Assembly (NCBI RefSeq): GCF_900009265.2
Contig: NZ_LR735001.1
Location: 126,059-162,588 of the forward strand
DNA length: 36,530 nucleotides
Direction: 5' to 3'
Source of the DNA: Planktothrix paucivesiculata PCC 9631
Lineage (GTDB): Bacteria; Cyanobacteriota; Cyanobacteriia; Cyanobacteriales; Microcoleaceae
Below are positions 1 through 7,805 of this stretch, one piece after another; position 1 is the first letter of the stretch; the number at the start of each line of letters is the position of its first letter. Under the pieces are notes generated by a model that saw nothing but the letters and a program-made list of their open reading frames with translations, was not told the DNA's origin and made no database searches. Made by a program: the position numbers and the translations under genes.

Positions 1-80
1 CTCCCCCTGCCTCTCCTGCCCTCTTACTCCCCCTGCCTCCCCTGCTCCCCCTGCCTCTCCTGCCCTCTTACTCCCCCTGC
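1..80. repeat. Pyrimidine-rich 9-mer-type tandem repeat tract
   Basis: Degenerate tandem repeats built from units such as CTCCCCCTGC and CTCCCCTGC run from the window edge up to the nadK stop codon. The same family recurs at about 2281-2366 and 36481-36530. The strong C/T bias on one strand is characteristic. The tract is non-coding and abuts the stop of the neighbouring gene directly. Confidence 0.9.
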
Positions 81-998
81 CTACGGCAATTCCACAGAAG
101 TCGGTTTAGCAATATGCGGCAGTCCCCAGCCCAATTTTTCTCGGAGAACTTGAAAAAATTCCGGGGCTTGAAGCCTAATAAATTTGGCGTGATAGAGCGA
201 TCGCCGAACTTTGACCTGATATTCTGGAAGCACATAACAGCCTCCATTTCCATCGACTACCATCACCAACTGATTCGGACTAGCCGGATAAATGATCACA
301 GGTTCCTTTTCCCCATAAATCAAAGCCCGAGAAGCCAGGGAATGGGGACAGATGGGCAGTAACTGTAACACTTCCACCCCGGGTGTCACCACCGCCCCCC
401 CAGCCGATAAGGAATAGGCAGTTGAACCCGTGGGAGTGGAAATAATCACCCCATCGGCGGCAATATCCACCGGAGCATGACGGCCGATTTTAATTTCAAA
501 ATGACACATACAGGTCATGGGTTCCCGGTGTAACACCATTTCATTCAGACATAGCGCTTCCCATAGCACTTCCTCTGACTGACATACCTCCACCGCAATC
601 ATAGTGCGGTTTTCAACAATATAGTTTCCGTCGATAACTTGTTCCAAGACCGCAGGCAGTTGATTCAGGTAGGTTTCGGTTAAAAATCCCATGTGACCCG
701 TATTCACTGCCAACAGAGGAATACCATGGGGTGCCAGTTGACGAGATGCCGAGAGAACCGTACCATCTCCACCCAGAACAATAGCAAACATCATCTCCCG
801 ATCAAAATCAGGAGGAGCAAGTTGATCTATAGGAATCCGATGTAAAGGATTTGGCCCCATGGAATAGCCCAATATCCCCCCGGTTCCGGGTGCAGTGCAA
901 ACCTTGAATCCTTGCCCCGTCAGCTTATCTTTGATCTCGGTAGCAGCACGACAAGCGGTGGGTTTGGAGTCATTATAAATAATCCCTACTTTTGGCAC
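81..998 (-). CDS. nadK: NAD(+) kinase
   Basis: ATP (or polyphosphate)-dependent NAD kinase, the cytosolic enzyme that makes NADP+ from NAD+. The 305-residue protein has the family signatures in order: an N-terminal Rossmann-like start (PKVGIIYND), the GGDGT loop at about residues 75-79 that binds the nucleotide, an NE motif in CLNEMVLHR, and the glycine-rich [14 protein letters not shown] segment in the second domain. The length is normal for bacterial NAD kinases. Translation starts at GTG (996-998), with a weak AAGAAG upstream. The TAG stop (81-83) forms the first bases of a GGCAGGGGGAG repeat tract, so the gene end and the repeat boundary coincide. Ycf39 lies upstream on the same strand after a 135-bp gap. 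Many cyanobacteria have two NAD kinases; which paralogue this is was not determined. Confidence 0.95.
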   Translation of the reverse strand: MPKVGIIYNDSKPTACRAATEIKDKLTGQGFKVCTAPGTGGILGYSMGPNPLHRIPIDQLAPPDFDREMMFAIVLGGDGTVLSASRQLAPHGIPLLAVNTGHMGFLTETYLNQLPAVLEQVIDGNYIVENRTMIAVEVCQSEEVLWEALCLNEMVLHREPMTCMCHFEIKIGRHAPVDIAADGVIISTPTGSTAYSLSAGGAVVTPGVEVLQLLPICPHSLASRALIYGEKEPVIIYPASPNQLVMVVDGNGGCYVLPEYQVKVRRSLYHAKFIRLQAPEFFQVLREKLGWGLPHIAKPTSVELP

Positions 999-1133
999 GC
1001 GACGTCTTCTTAAAATTGAGTTTAAACAGAGTCAGGGTCTATCTCAGAACTGGAATTTCCACCCCAATTCTGAGTAGACACAAAAATTTAGCTATAGTTA
1101 AAGCATACTCTGTCTTTGGGCGATTGCATTCAG

Positions 1134-2114
1134 TTAGAGGGGCTTGAAGGGATTGCTTCTTTTTTTGCGTTTTTTCAGTTTTTCCTGTTCATATTCGAGT
1201 TCTTTCAGTTTTTTCATAATTCGACTAAAGTATTCCTGCATATAGGTTTCTAAGCTGCTGATTTCCTTGGGGTCGATGCCAAATACTTGATAGGTTTCAT
1301 CCATTGAGGCTTGCAGGGATTGACCATTGGCTAAAACCTCGGCAAAGGCTAGACGGTCAGAGACATTCCAACTCCACTGAAACCAACGGGTCACTTGCCG
1401 GAATAGACGCAGGACTTGGGTGGGGGTGCGGGTAATTTTAGCTTCTTTACCCGAAAGCCGTTCACACAAACGAATAATTTCCTCGGCTGTCCAGGCTTTG
1501 GAACCGACGATGGGAAAACTTCTATTCTCAGTTTCAGCAACGGATAGGGCCTTAACCGCAAATTTAGCGACATCGATGGTGTCCATATAGGCAACGGCAG
1601 AACTTAACCCCGGAACCAAAACCGCTTGTTTATCTAAAATTGGAATGGCATATTGACTGATTAACCCCTGGAAAAATCCACAGGGCTTTAAAATGGTGTA
1701 ATTTAAACCGGACTCGGCTAAAAATAGTTCGGTACAGCGTTTGATTTCTAATAATGGGACTTGAGGATATTTCTCCGCATCTAAAAAGGAAAAAAAGATA
1801 AACCTTTCCACTCCGGCTTCCTTGGCCACTTGAATCAGAGAAACTTTCCCTTTCCAGTCTATTTGTTTAATCCCGAGGGAATCCGTAGGACGGGCTGTCG
1901 CTGCGTCGATGACGGCCGTTACTCCTTCTAGGGCAGATTTTAAGGTTTCAGGGTCACATAAATCCCCAGGAACCAATTCCGCCCCCCATTCTTTTAAAAA
2001 TGCGGCTTTGCGGTAACTGCGTGCTAAACAACGCACGGTATAACCCTCATCAATGGCGCGACGCACCACCTGTCTCCCCAATGTGCCAGTCCCACCAACA
2101 ATTAATAAAGTCAT
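1134..2114 (-). CDS. ycf39: Ycf39/HCF244-type NmrA-like protein (photosystem II assembly)
   Basis: Atypical short-chain dehydrogenase of the NmrA/Ycf39 family, 326 residues. The N-terminal NAD(P)-binding motif is visible as VGGTGTLGRQVV (residues 6-17), followed by a Rossmann-fold domain and conserved stretches such as ERFIFFSFLDAEKYPQVPL and LKPCGFFQGLI. In cyanobacteria and plastids this protein works with high-light-inducible proteins in early photosystem II assembly, at chlorophyll delivery to D1; that role is family knowledge. The C-terminus (KKLKELEYEQEKLKKRKKR region) is very basic and probably a charged helix. It sits on the same strand as nadK downstream and petM upstream, so a thylakoid-related neighbourhood is plausible. 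Confidence 0.92.
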   Translation of the reverse strand: MTLLIVGGTGTLGRQVVRRAIDEGYTVRCLARSYRKAAFLKEWGAELVPGDLCDPETLKSALEGVTAVIDAATARPTDSLGIKQIDWKGKVSLIQVAKEAGVERFIFFSFLDAEKYPQVPLLEIKRCTELFLAESGLNYTILKPCGFFQGLISQYAIPILDKQAVLVPGLSSAVAYMDTIDVAKFAVKALSVAETENRSFPIVGSKAWTAEEIIRLCERLSGKEAKITRTPTQVLRLFRQVTRWFQWSWNVSDRLAFAEVLANGQSLQASMDETYQVFGIDPKEISSLETYMQEYFSRIMKKLKELEYEQEKLKKRKKRSNPFKPL

Positions 2115-2280
2115 GAATATGAGTCTGAAGATTAAAGTTTGTTAAGTATGCTATCAAATATTCTCTCATTTTTTTACAAAACTTAACAAAAATTTGACAG
2201 TTGATTATCCACTATTGCGGAGTCAGAGGAAACAAACGTGCAAGCAAAAGACCAAGAAACATAAAGGAACATAAAAGTTT

Positions 2281-2366
2281 TCTCCCTGCTTCCCCTGCTT
2301 CCCCTGCTTCCCCTGCTCCCCCTGCCTCCCCTGCTCCCCCCGCCTCCCCTGCTCCCCCTGCTCCCT
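2281..2366. repeat. 9-bp tandem repeat tract (GCTTCCCCT / GCCTCCCCT type)
   Basis: Tandem units of CTGCTTCCC, then CTGCTCCCC and CTGCCTCCC variants, run uninterrupted for about 85 bp. They belong to the same family as the tracts at 1-80 and 36481-36530. Read on the minus strand the tract begins about 10 bases after the petM stop codon. A glycine/arginine/serine-rich reading frame across it is an artefact of the repeat. Confidence 0.9.
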
Positions 2367-2376
2367 ATTCCCCGTC

Positions 2377-2466
2377 TTAGATTTTCAGTAACAGAAAGCC
2401 CCCACCCAGACCCACAAGAATTAGGGCAAAGCACAGGAATGCGGTTGAGAAAATTTCGCCAGTCAT
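2377..2466 (-). CDS. petM: Cytochrome b6f subunit VII (PetM), short form
   Basis: A 29-codon ORF that starts at ATG 2464-2466 and stops at TAA 2377-2379. The product, [18 protein letters not shown] followed by [11 protein letters not shown], is one transmembrane helix with a short acidic N-terminus. It closely resembles the PetM single-helix subunit of the cytochrome b6f complex, whose cyanobacterial versions begin M(S/T/G)GE and carry LLLKI near the end. A good Shine-Dalgarno (GGAG, about 9 bases before the ATG) supports the start. Most PetM proteins I know continue past LLLKI with a short hydrophilic tail such as QGAEE. Here the frame stops right after KI and a repeat tract follows within about 10 bases, so the tail may have been lost. 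Identification rests on the pattern alone because so short a protein gives little signal. Confidence 0.75.
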   Translation of the reverse strand: MTGEIFSTAFLCFALILVGLGGGFLLLKI

Positions 2467-2553
2467 GTATTTGATCTCCATTTATGATAGTTAAGGCTTA
2501 TTGTATCGGATTGTTGCCACCCCTTATCATGGCCTTAACGCCTAACTAAATTT

Positions 2554-3396
2554 ATGTCTAATTTTGCGGAACTGGGACGTTTCCTGTTTGAAGGAATCGA
2601 AGTTTTCTCTAATATTCCCTATCGCCGGATTAATGATGTTACAGTTCATCTGGATATCTACAAACCCCGAAACCGCCAGGGAGTCAATAAAACTTTGGTG
2701 GCGGTTCATGGTGGGGGTTGGATATCAGGAAGCAAAGAGGAAGTCCTGCCCCAACTGTTCCCGTTTTTAACTCAAGGATGGTCGATTGTTAATGTTGGGT
2801 ATCGTCTAGGGAATGTGGCTTTAGCTCCAGCGGCGGTTGAAGATGTTAGGTGTGCTTTGCGTTGGGTGTTTTCCCATGCTTCTGAATATCAATTTGATCC
2901 GAACAGAATTGTTATTATTGGCGGTTCAGCCGGGGGACATTTAGCCACGTTATGTAGTATTTTACCTAATTCTGCCGGATTTGATTTATTAACAGAAACA
3001 GCTAATAATGAAAACCTACCTGAATTAAAAGTTGCAGCGATTATTAATTTATTTGGGATTATGGATGTTAATGATGTTTTATTGGGAGTGAACCGCCAAG
3101 ATTATGCTCTGATGTGGTTCGGTCAACAACCCAATACTCAGGAATTAGCCACTAAAATTTCCCCGATTAATTATGTTCGCCCCGGACTACCTCCGATTTT
3201 AACTATTCATGGGAATCAAGATGGGCTAGTTCCCCACCAACAAGCGGTTAAACTCCATCTCAAGCTAGATGAATTAGGGGTATCTAATCAATTATTAACT
3301 ATACAAGGGGCTGGTCACGGGGGATTTTCTCCAGCACAAGCCCATTTACTCTATCAAACTATTCAAGATTTTCTGCAAACCCATCAACTTTGGTAA
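2554..3396 (+). CDS. Alpha/beta-hydrolase, HSL/BD-FAE-like esterase
   Basis: A 280-residue alpha/beta-hydrolase of the hormone-sensitive-lipase/esterase type. The oxyanion-hole motif HGGGW is at residues 52-56. The nucleophile elbow GGSAGG puts the catalytic serine at residue 125, and the acid (HGNQDGLVP, Asp223) and histidine (GAGHGGF, His255) complete the triad. There is no signal peptide, so it is probably cytoplasmic. The natural substrate cannot be read from the sequence; carboxyl esters of small molecules or acylated metabolites are typical of the family. Only 12 bp separate it from the cupin gene downstream, which has its own AAGGA ribosome site, so the two are likely co-transcribed. 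It diverges from petM. Confidence 0.88.
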   Translation: MSNFAELGRFLFEGIEVFSNIPYRRINDVTVHLDIYKPRNRQGVNKTLVAVHGGGWISGSKEEVLPQLFPFLTQGWSIVNVGYRLGNVALAPAAVEDVRCALRWVFSHASEYQFDPNRIVIIGGSAGGHLATLCSILPNSAGFDLLTETANNENLPELKVAAIINLFGIMDVNDVLLGVNRQDYALMWFGQQPNTQELATKISPINYVRPGLPPILTIHGNQDGLVPHQQAVKLHLKLDELGVSNQLLTIQGAGHGGFSPAQAHLLYQTIQDFLQTHQLW

Positions 3397-3408
3397 AAGG
3401 ATTCAATT

Positions 3409-3720
3409 ATGACTGAAAATATCTTAAATCTCAAGGATAAAATCAACTATTCAGAATCGGGGATTTTAAGTTCAGTGTTGTGGAAAAATGACATCTGTCA
3501 ATACACCCTATTTTGTCTGGCAAAAGGAACCGATATTTCTGAACATACCTCAAGTCGAAATGCTACAGTTCAGGTATTAGAAGGAGAAGGAATTTTCACC
3601 TTAAATGGGGAAGATATTAGATTAGAACCTGGGATTTTTATTATCATGGCTGCTAATGCCCCCCACGCTTTGAAAGCAGAGTCTAATTTGGCTTTTTTAT
3701 TAACATTATCCACACCGTAA
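3409..3720 (+). CDS. Small single-domain cupin protein
   Basis: A 103-residue protein with one cupin beta-barrel. The first cupin motif is degenerate around ISEHTSSRNATVQVLEGEG (residues ~44-62), and the second is recognisable in LEPGIFIIMAANAPHALKA (residues ~72-90). His46 and the second-motif His near residue 87 are the possible metal ligands. Some canonical metal-binding positions are replaced, so metal binding is not certain. The start is supported by AAGGA upstream of the ATG. The 12-bp spacing from the esterase gene suggests an operon. Similar small cupins act as sensors, isomerases or detoxification proteins; no specific function can be assigned. Confidence 0.8.
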   Translation: MTENILNLKDKINYSESGILSSVLWKNDICQYTLFCLAKGTDISEHTSSRNATVQVLEGEGIFTLNGEDIRLEPGIFIIMAANAPHALKAESNLAFLLTLSTP

Positions 3721-3787
3721 TTTCAAGAAATACGGTATGACAGGACACACCGGGGGAAAAAAACGCTCAGACGGATTAATTCCGATT

Positions 3788-3825
3788 AGGGATTCCTCAG
3801 ACTATACTCTAAAAAAGGAATCCCT
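3788..3825. terminator. Stem-loop between cupin and PHP genes
   Basis: AGGGATTCC (3788-3796) pairs perfectly with GGAATCCCT (3817-3825) across a 20-base loop, and flanking GATTAAT-like sequences extend the symmetry imperfectly. It lies 67 bp after the cupin stop and 17 bp before the PHP start. No T-run follows, so it could be a processing or attenuation hairpin, or a small repeat, rather than an intrinsic terminator. Confidence 0.45.
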
Positions 3826-3842
3826 GGGAGATTAATTAACCG

Positions 3843-4640
3843 ATGTTAGAACTACACTGTCATACCACCTACTCCGATGGTCAACTGACTCCAACGGAAC
3901 TGGTAAAGGTCGCCGCCGAAGCCGGAGTTAAGGCATTAGCAATTACGGATCATGATACTTTATCCGGTTGGGAAGAAGCATTGCAGGTGGCGCAATTCTA
4001 CGGTATAGAAATTGTCCCGGGTGTGGAATTGTCAACGGTTCATAATGAAAGATCATTGCATATTTTAGGGTTCTATCCTGATAGAAATAAATTAGAAAAT
4101 CCTCTCAAAGAACGTTTAAATGGACGCAAAAATCGAGCCAATCAAATTATAGAAAAACTGACTCAACTGGGTTATCCGATTGAGTTAGAACCCATGGGGG
4201 AAGGAATGGCGGTGGCGCGTCCCCATATTGCTATGGCGATGGTCAAAGCGGGTTATGTTAAGTCTACTAAAGAAGCTTTTGATCGCTGGTTAGGAGATTA
4301 TAAACCTGCATTTGTTCAGTATGAAAAATTTTCGAGTATTGATGGGATTAAATTATTAAAATCCTGTGGTGCAATTCCGGTTTGGGCTCACCCTTATTTA
4401 TATCAAGGGGGAAAAGTTGAAACGGTTTTTCAAGAATTATTGGAAGCTGGATTAATGGGTTTAGAAGTTTATCATCCTCACCATAGTTTATCACAAATTC
4501 AACGGTTAGAAAACCTTTGTGAAGAATATAATCTATTAAAAACAGGAGGGAGTGATTATCATGGAATCGGAGAAATCAATCAGTTTAATTTACCTCTAAG
4601 TTTATTAGAGTCCCTGAAACAATCAGTGATCAGGTTTTAA
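3843..4640 (+). CDS. PHP-domain phosphoesterase (TrpH/RNase AM-like)
   Basis: A 265-residue stand-alone PHP-domain metal-dependent phosphoesterase. The metal-ligand motifs are all present: HCHTTYSDG at residues 5-13, ITDHDT at 34-39, GVELS at 60-64, RPHIA in the middle, AHPYL, and the C-terminal GSDYHG. Members of this TrpH/YciV-type group hydrolyse 3',5'-nucleoside bisphosphates and can act as 5'-3' exoribonucleases trimming rRNA 5' ends; that role is family knowledge. The length is typical. Its stop codon overlaps the stop codon of the convergent histidine kinase gene by 4 bp, so there is no room for a separate terminator between the two. Confidence 0.9.
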   Translation: MLELHCHTTYSDGQLTPTELVKVAAEAGVKALAITDHDTLSGWEEALQVAQFYGIEIVPGVELSTVHNERSLHILGFYPDRNKLENPLKERLNGRKNRANQIIEKLTQLGYPIELEPMGEGMAVARPHIAMAMVKAGYVKSTKEAFDRWLGDYKPAFVQYEKFSSIDGIKLLKSCGAIPVWAHPYLYQGGKVETVFQELLEAGLMGLEVYHPHHSLSQIQRLENLCEEYNLLKTGGSDYHGIGEINQFNLPLSLLESLKQSVIRF

Positions 4641-6073
4641 ATAATTGGTAATAAAATCTCAAATTCCGTCCCCAATCCTAAATTAGAAATAAAATTCAGT
4701 TGACCCCCATGTTTTTCGCTAATAATTTGGTAGCTAATCGCTAATCCCAATCCGGTTCCTTTTCCGGCGGGTTTAGTGGTAAAAAAAGTATCAAAAATTC
4801 GAGCTTGAATTTCTGGGGGAATACCCATTCCATTGTCCCGAATACAAACTGATAGCCATTCCGAGTTTACATCAATATCAAGGATATCTGGCTCACTCAA
4901 AGATAAGGATTCTTTGTCAGTTGGTAAACAGTATAATAATCGATTTCCCTGAGAAAGTTGGGCTAACTGCGCCGGATATATTTGATCTTGAGATAGGGTT
5001 TTAACCTGGGTATTAATCTCAATTTTGGGAGACTTTTGATCAATTTCTTCTAAGGCATCAATTGCATTTGAAATTAGGTTCATAAACACTTGACTTAGTT
5101 GACCAGAATAGCATTTAATCAAAGGAATATCGCCATAATTTTTCACCACTTCAATTCCCTGTTTTAGACGATTTTTTAAAATCAATAATGTTCCATCCAG
5201 ACAATCATGAATATTGATTTCCCGCCGTTGACTACCATCCATGTGAGAAAAACTATGCAAACTATTAACCAGTTGACTCAGACGTTCTGAACTGACTAAA
5301 ATACTTTTAACTGCTTCTCCTAAGTCTTGCTGCAAAAATTCAAAATCAATTTCAGCTTTAACATCATCAATCGCCGGACAAGGTTTTTCGATATTGTCTT
5401 CATAGGTTTGAATTAACTTAATTAAATCTTGATAATAATTTAAGAGACAGCTAGAATTTCCTAAAATACAACTGACAGGATTTCGGATTTCATGGGCTAC
5501 TCCAGCGACCATTTTTCCTAAACTGGCTAATTTTTCAGTTTGAATCAGTTGGGATTGAGCCTGTTGACGTAATAATTCAGTTGCTAATTGATGAATATGG
5601 GATTGAGCAACTAATAATTGTTGAATATCGAGAAGTTGATGACGATTTTCTGTTAACTGAACTACAATGGGTTCATATAATAATTCAGGCGATCGCTTGA
5701 CAACTCGATGGGCTGCTTCTACGATTAAGGTATCTCCTGATAAAACTAATAATTGGCTTTGAGCAAACCGTTGTAATGAACGAATAGACCGTTGTAAAAA
5801 TAATTCCCGTCCATAGGGACGACTTAAACATTCTAAAAATATTCGTCGAGAAATCATTCCGCTAAACTGACCATTTTGAGTGAGCATCACCCCAGGAATC
5901 AGGGGATTTTCTTCTAACTTCTGAGTCAGAATGATTCCCGGTTGATTGACATCAACTTGAGCATCATACAAAGATAAATCTTTCAGGGTTGACCCTAAAT
6001 TTAATTCATTAATTGATGAAAAAGGAAGCATTAAGGATGACATTTCCATAGAGTAAGTATTGAGCATAATCAT
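4637..6073 (-). CDS. Sensor histidine kinase with SRPYG-type N-terminal domain
   Basis: A soluble histidine kinase of 478 residues with no transmembrane segment. Residues ~25-160 form a CBS-like sensor region containing GMISRRIFLECLSRPYG and LLYEPIVVQL, followed by a coiled linker. The HisKA domain has the phosphoacceptor in GVAHEIRNPV (His194). The HATPase domain shows the N box (NLISNAIDA, 332-340), the G1 box (DNGMGIPP, 413-420) and the G2 box (GKGTGLGLA, 437-445). No receiver domain is fused and no response regulator gene is adjacent, so its partner is elsewhere. The N-terminal ~160 residues are clearly paralogous to those of the diguanylate cyclase encoded next door on the same strand. 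Several in-frame ATGs near the start leave the exact N-terminus open. It overlaps the PHP gene tail to tail by 4 bp. Confidence 0.92.
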   Translation of the reverse strand: MIMLNTYSMEMSSLMLPFSSINELNLGSTLKDLSLYDAQVDVNQPGIILTQKLEENPLIPGVMLTQNGQFSGMISRRIFLECLSRPYGRELFLQRSIRSLQRFAQSQLLVLSGDTLIVEAAHRVVKRSPELLYEPIVVQLTENRHQLLDIQQLLVAQSHIHQLATELLRQQAQSQLIQTEKLASLGKMVAGVAHEIRNPVSCILGNSSCLLNYYQDLIKLIQTYEDNIEKPCPAIDDVKAEIDFEFLQQDLGEAVKSILVSSERLSQLVNSLHSFSHMDGSQRREINIHDCLDGTLLILKNRLKQGIEVVKNYGDIPLIKCYSGQLSQVFMNLISNAIDALEEIDQKSPKIEINTQVKTLSQDQIYPAQLAQLSQGNRLLYCLPTDKESLSLSEPDILDIDVNSEWLSVCIRDNGMGIPPEIQARIFDTFFTTKPAGKGTGLGLAISYQIISEKHGGQLNFISNLGLGTEFEILLPII

Positions 6074-6426
6074 GTCAAGATAAATAGATTGAAAGATTGC
6101 ATTTCAATTGATTGGATAGCTGTTGCTGCATCTAAATTACCGATTCAAAAACCGTAAAATCTTTACAATTTAGTCATATTGATGACCGGGGTAGTGTCTT
6201 TCAAATCCTTAACAGCTTAAAGGATACCGTTTCACCCTGAAAAGCCTTTACTCCATTTTATTCTATAATTTATAATTTGAAGCAAAATTTAAAATTTAAC
6301 CTATTATTAATCTGTTTACCTGCTGTTAAACTAATGGGGGATACATACTCCTATCATCCGCGATACAGATTTAAAAAACAACAATATGATTGTGTAATTT
6401 TAGCTGTCTTTCCGGGAATTTTGAAG
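6074..6426. other. Intergenic region upstream of the histidine kinase
   Basis: A 353-bp AT-rich stretch between the end of the diguanylate cyclase gene and the start of the kinase gene, both on the minus strand. It presumably holds the kinase promoter. I see no convincing -35/-10 pair, palindrome, repeat or small gene with a ribosome site. A plus-strand frame here has no coding features. Confidence 0.6.
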
Positions 6427-7515
6427 TCAAATTGCGGGATTTGTTACCCAGAGATAGGGATGTCTCAAACTCGAACAAACCACCCGATCACGTCCTTGAT
6501 TTTTAGCTTTATATAAGGCTTGATCCGCTATAATAATTAAATCTCCGGGTGTTTTAATCGTTTTTATGGTTTCTGGATTTCCAAATTCTGCGGTAGCAAT
6601 TCCTAAACTCAAGGTGACATAGGAACTCACCGAAGAATTTTGATGATTAAGTTGAATAGATTTGAGATTATCTCGGATTTTTTCGGCTATTGAAACCGCT
6701 TCATTTTGATCAATTTTGGGTAACACAACAACAAATTCTTCCCCTCCATATCGAGCCACTAAACCCGGTTTTGATGTTAAAGTTTGGGCGATGACTTGAG
6801 CGACTTGTTTAAGACAATCATCTCCCGCTTGATGTCCGTAGGTATCATTATAATTTTTGAAGTAATCGACATCAATAAAAATCAGAGATAGGGGAAATTC
6901 AGTGGATTTTAGTTGTGACCATTGTTGATCAAAATATTGGTCAAAAAACCGACGGTTGGGGACTTGAGTTAATCCATCTAAGCTGGCTTGAATTTGTAAT
7001 TCCTGATATAATTTGTGGAGAACTTGATTCGATAATTGATGAATTTTGGACTGAGCCAGTAACAGTTGGTACATATCAATCAGTCGATAAATCTGGGGAG
7101 AAAATTCAACCACAATGGGCTCATAAACTAAATCGGGTAAACGCTGTAAGGCGGTTTGAGTGGCTTCTAAAATTGGCGTAGAACCCGGTAGAACTAAAAT
7201 TTCTTTATTTTCCCAGCGATACAATACTTTTAAAGGACGTTTTAAAAATAGTTCAATACCATAGGGACGGCTTAACCGTTCTAAAAATCGTTGTCGAGAA
7301 ATCATCCCAAAAAAATTGTTATTTTCTGTTAAAATTACCCCGGGTAATAAAGGGTTAGAGTTAAAAAAATTAGCCACAACTTCTCCCGTTTCCGAAGTAT
7401 CTACCTGACAATCATATAAACATTGATCTTGCAGGGTTGATGATAGATTAGGATAGGAAATAGCAGTAGAACTCGGGAACAGGTTGTATAGCTCAAATCC
7501 GTTGCAACTTAGCAT
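6427..7515 (-). CDS. Diguanylate cyclase (GGEEF) with SRPYG-type N-terminal domain
   Basis: A 362-residue protein predicted to make cyclic-di-GMP from two GTP. The C-terminal GGDEF domain begins near ASLDGLTQVPNRRFFDQYF and carries the active-site loop RYGGEEF (GGEEF at 257-261) plus the metal-binding region FIDVDYFKNYND. The usual product-inhibition site RxxD five residues before GGEEF is replaced by SKPG, so classical I-site feedback is not expected. Residues ~25-160 match the sensor part of the neighbouring histidine kinase closely (for example GMISRQRFLERLSRPYG and LVYEPIVVEF). No transmembrane helix is present, so it acts in the cytosol. A 353-bp gap separates it from the downstream kinase gene, so separate transcription is possible. 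Confidence 0.93.
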   Translation of the reverse strand: MLSCNGFELYNLFPSSTAISYPNLSSTLQDQCLYDCQVDTSETGEVVANFFNSNPLLPGVILTENNNFFGMISRQRFLERLSRPYGIELFLKRPLKVLYRWENKEILVLPGSTPILEATQTALQRLPDLVYEPIVVEFSPQIYRLIDMYQLLLAQSKIHQLSNQVLHKLYQELQIQASLDGLTQVPNRRFFDQYFDQQWSQLKSTEFPLSLIFIDVDYFKNYNDTYGHQAGDDCLKQVAQVIAQTLTSKPGLVARYGGEEFVVVLPKIDQNEAVSIAEKIRDNLKSIQLNHQNSSVSSYVTLSLGIATAEFGNPETIKTIKTPGDLIIIADQALYKAKNQGRDRVVCSSLRHPYLWVTNPAI

Positions 7516-7805
7516 ACAATTTTGATGATGTTTGTAAAGAGATGATCTTGTAACTGATTCAGATCTCCAGAATCTTACATCAGATCAGTTATCCTCTATA
7601 ATAACTAAGTTTTTAATTTAATATTTGGGGTAGGGCGTTGACAAAGCCCCGGGTGATTCTGTGCGTCTTTGGATCGCTAGGATTTATATTTTACCTAGAA
7701 TCTATGGTTAAAATGCTTAACAGTTTAGGAAATTATAGTTGAGGAAATCACAGCGAGCGAGGGCGCGCTGCTACCATAGGGCTGACGCCAACCCACGGCT
7801 TGGTT
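7516..7805. other. Intergenic region with a short GC-rich island
   Basis: About 290 bp between the diguanylate cyclase and the next minus-strand gene. Most is AT-rich. Bases ~7750-7800 form a conspicuous GC-rich patch (GCGAGCGAGGGCGCGCTGC and CAACCCACGGC) unlike its surroundings, possibly an interspersed repeat remnant. No tRNA cloverleaf or ORF was found in it. Confidence 0.4.

Noticed and set aside
2183-2434. A minus-strand frame encoding a Gly/Arg/Ser-rich protein
   Set aside because: Most of it is the translated 9-mer repeat tract and it overlaps petM in another frame.
7740-7800. A tRNA or small structured RNA in the GC-rich patch
   Set aside because: No cloverleaf, no T-loop GTTCRA motif and no terminator could be found.
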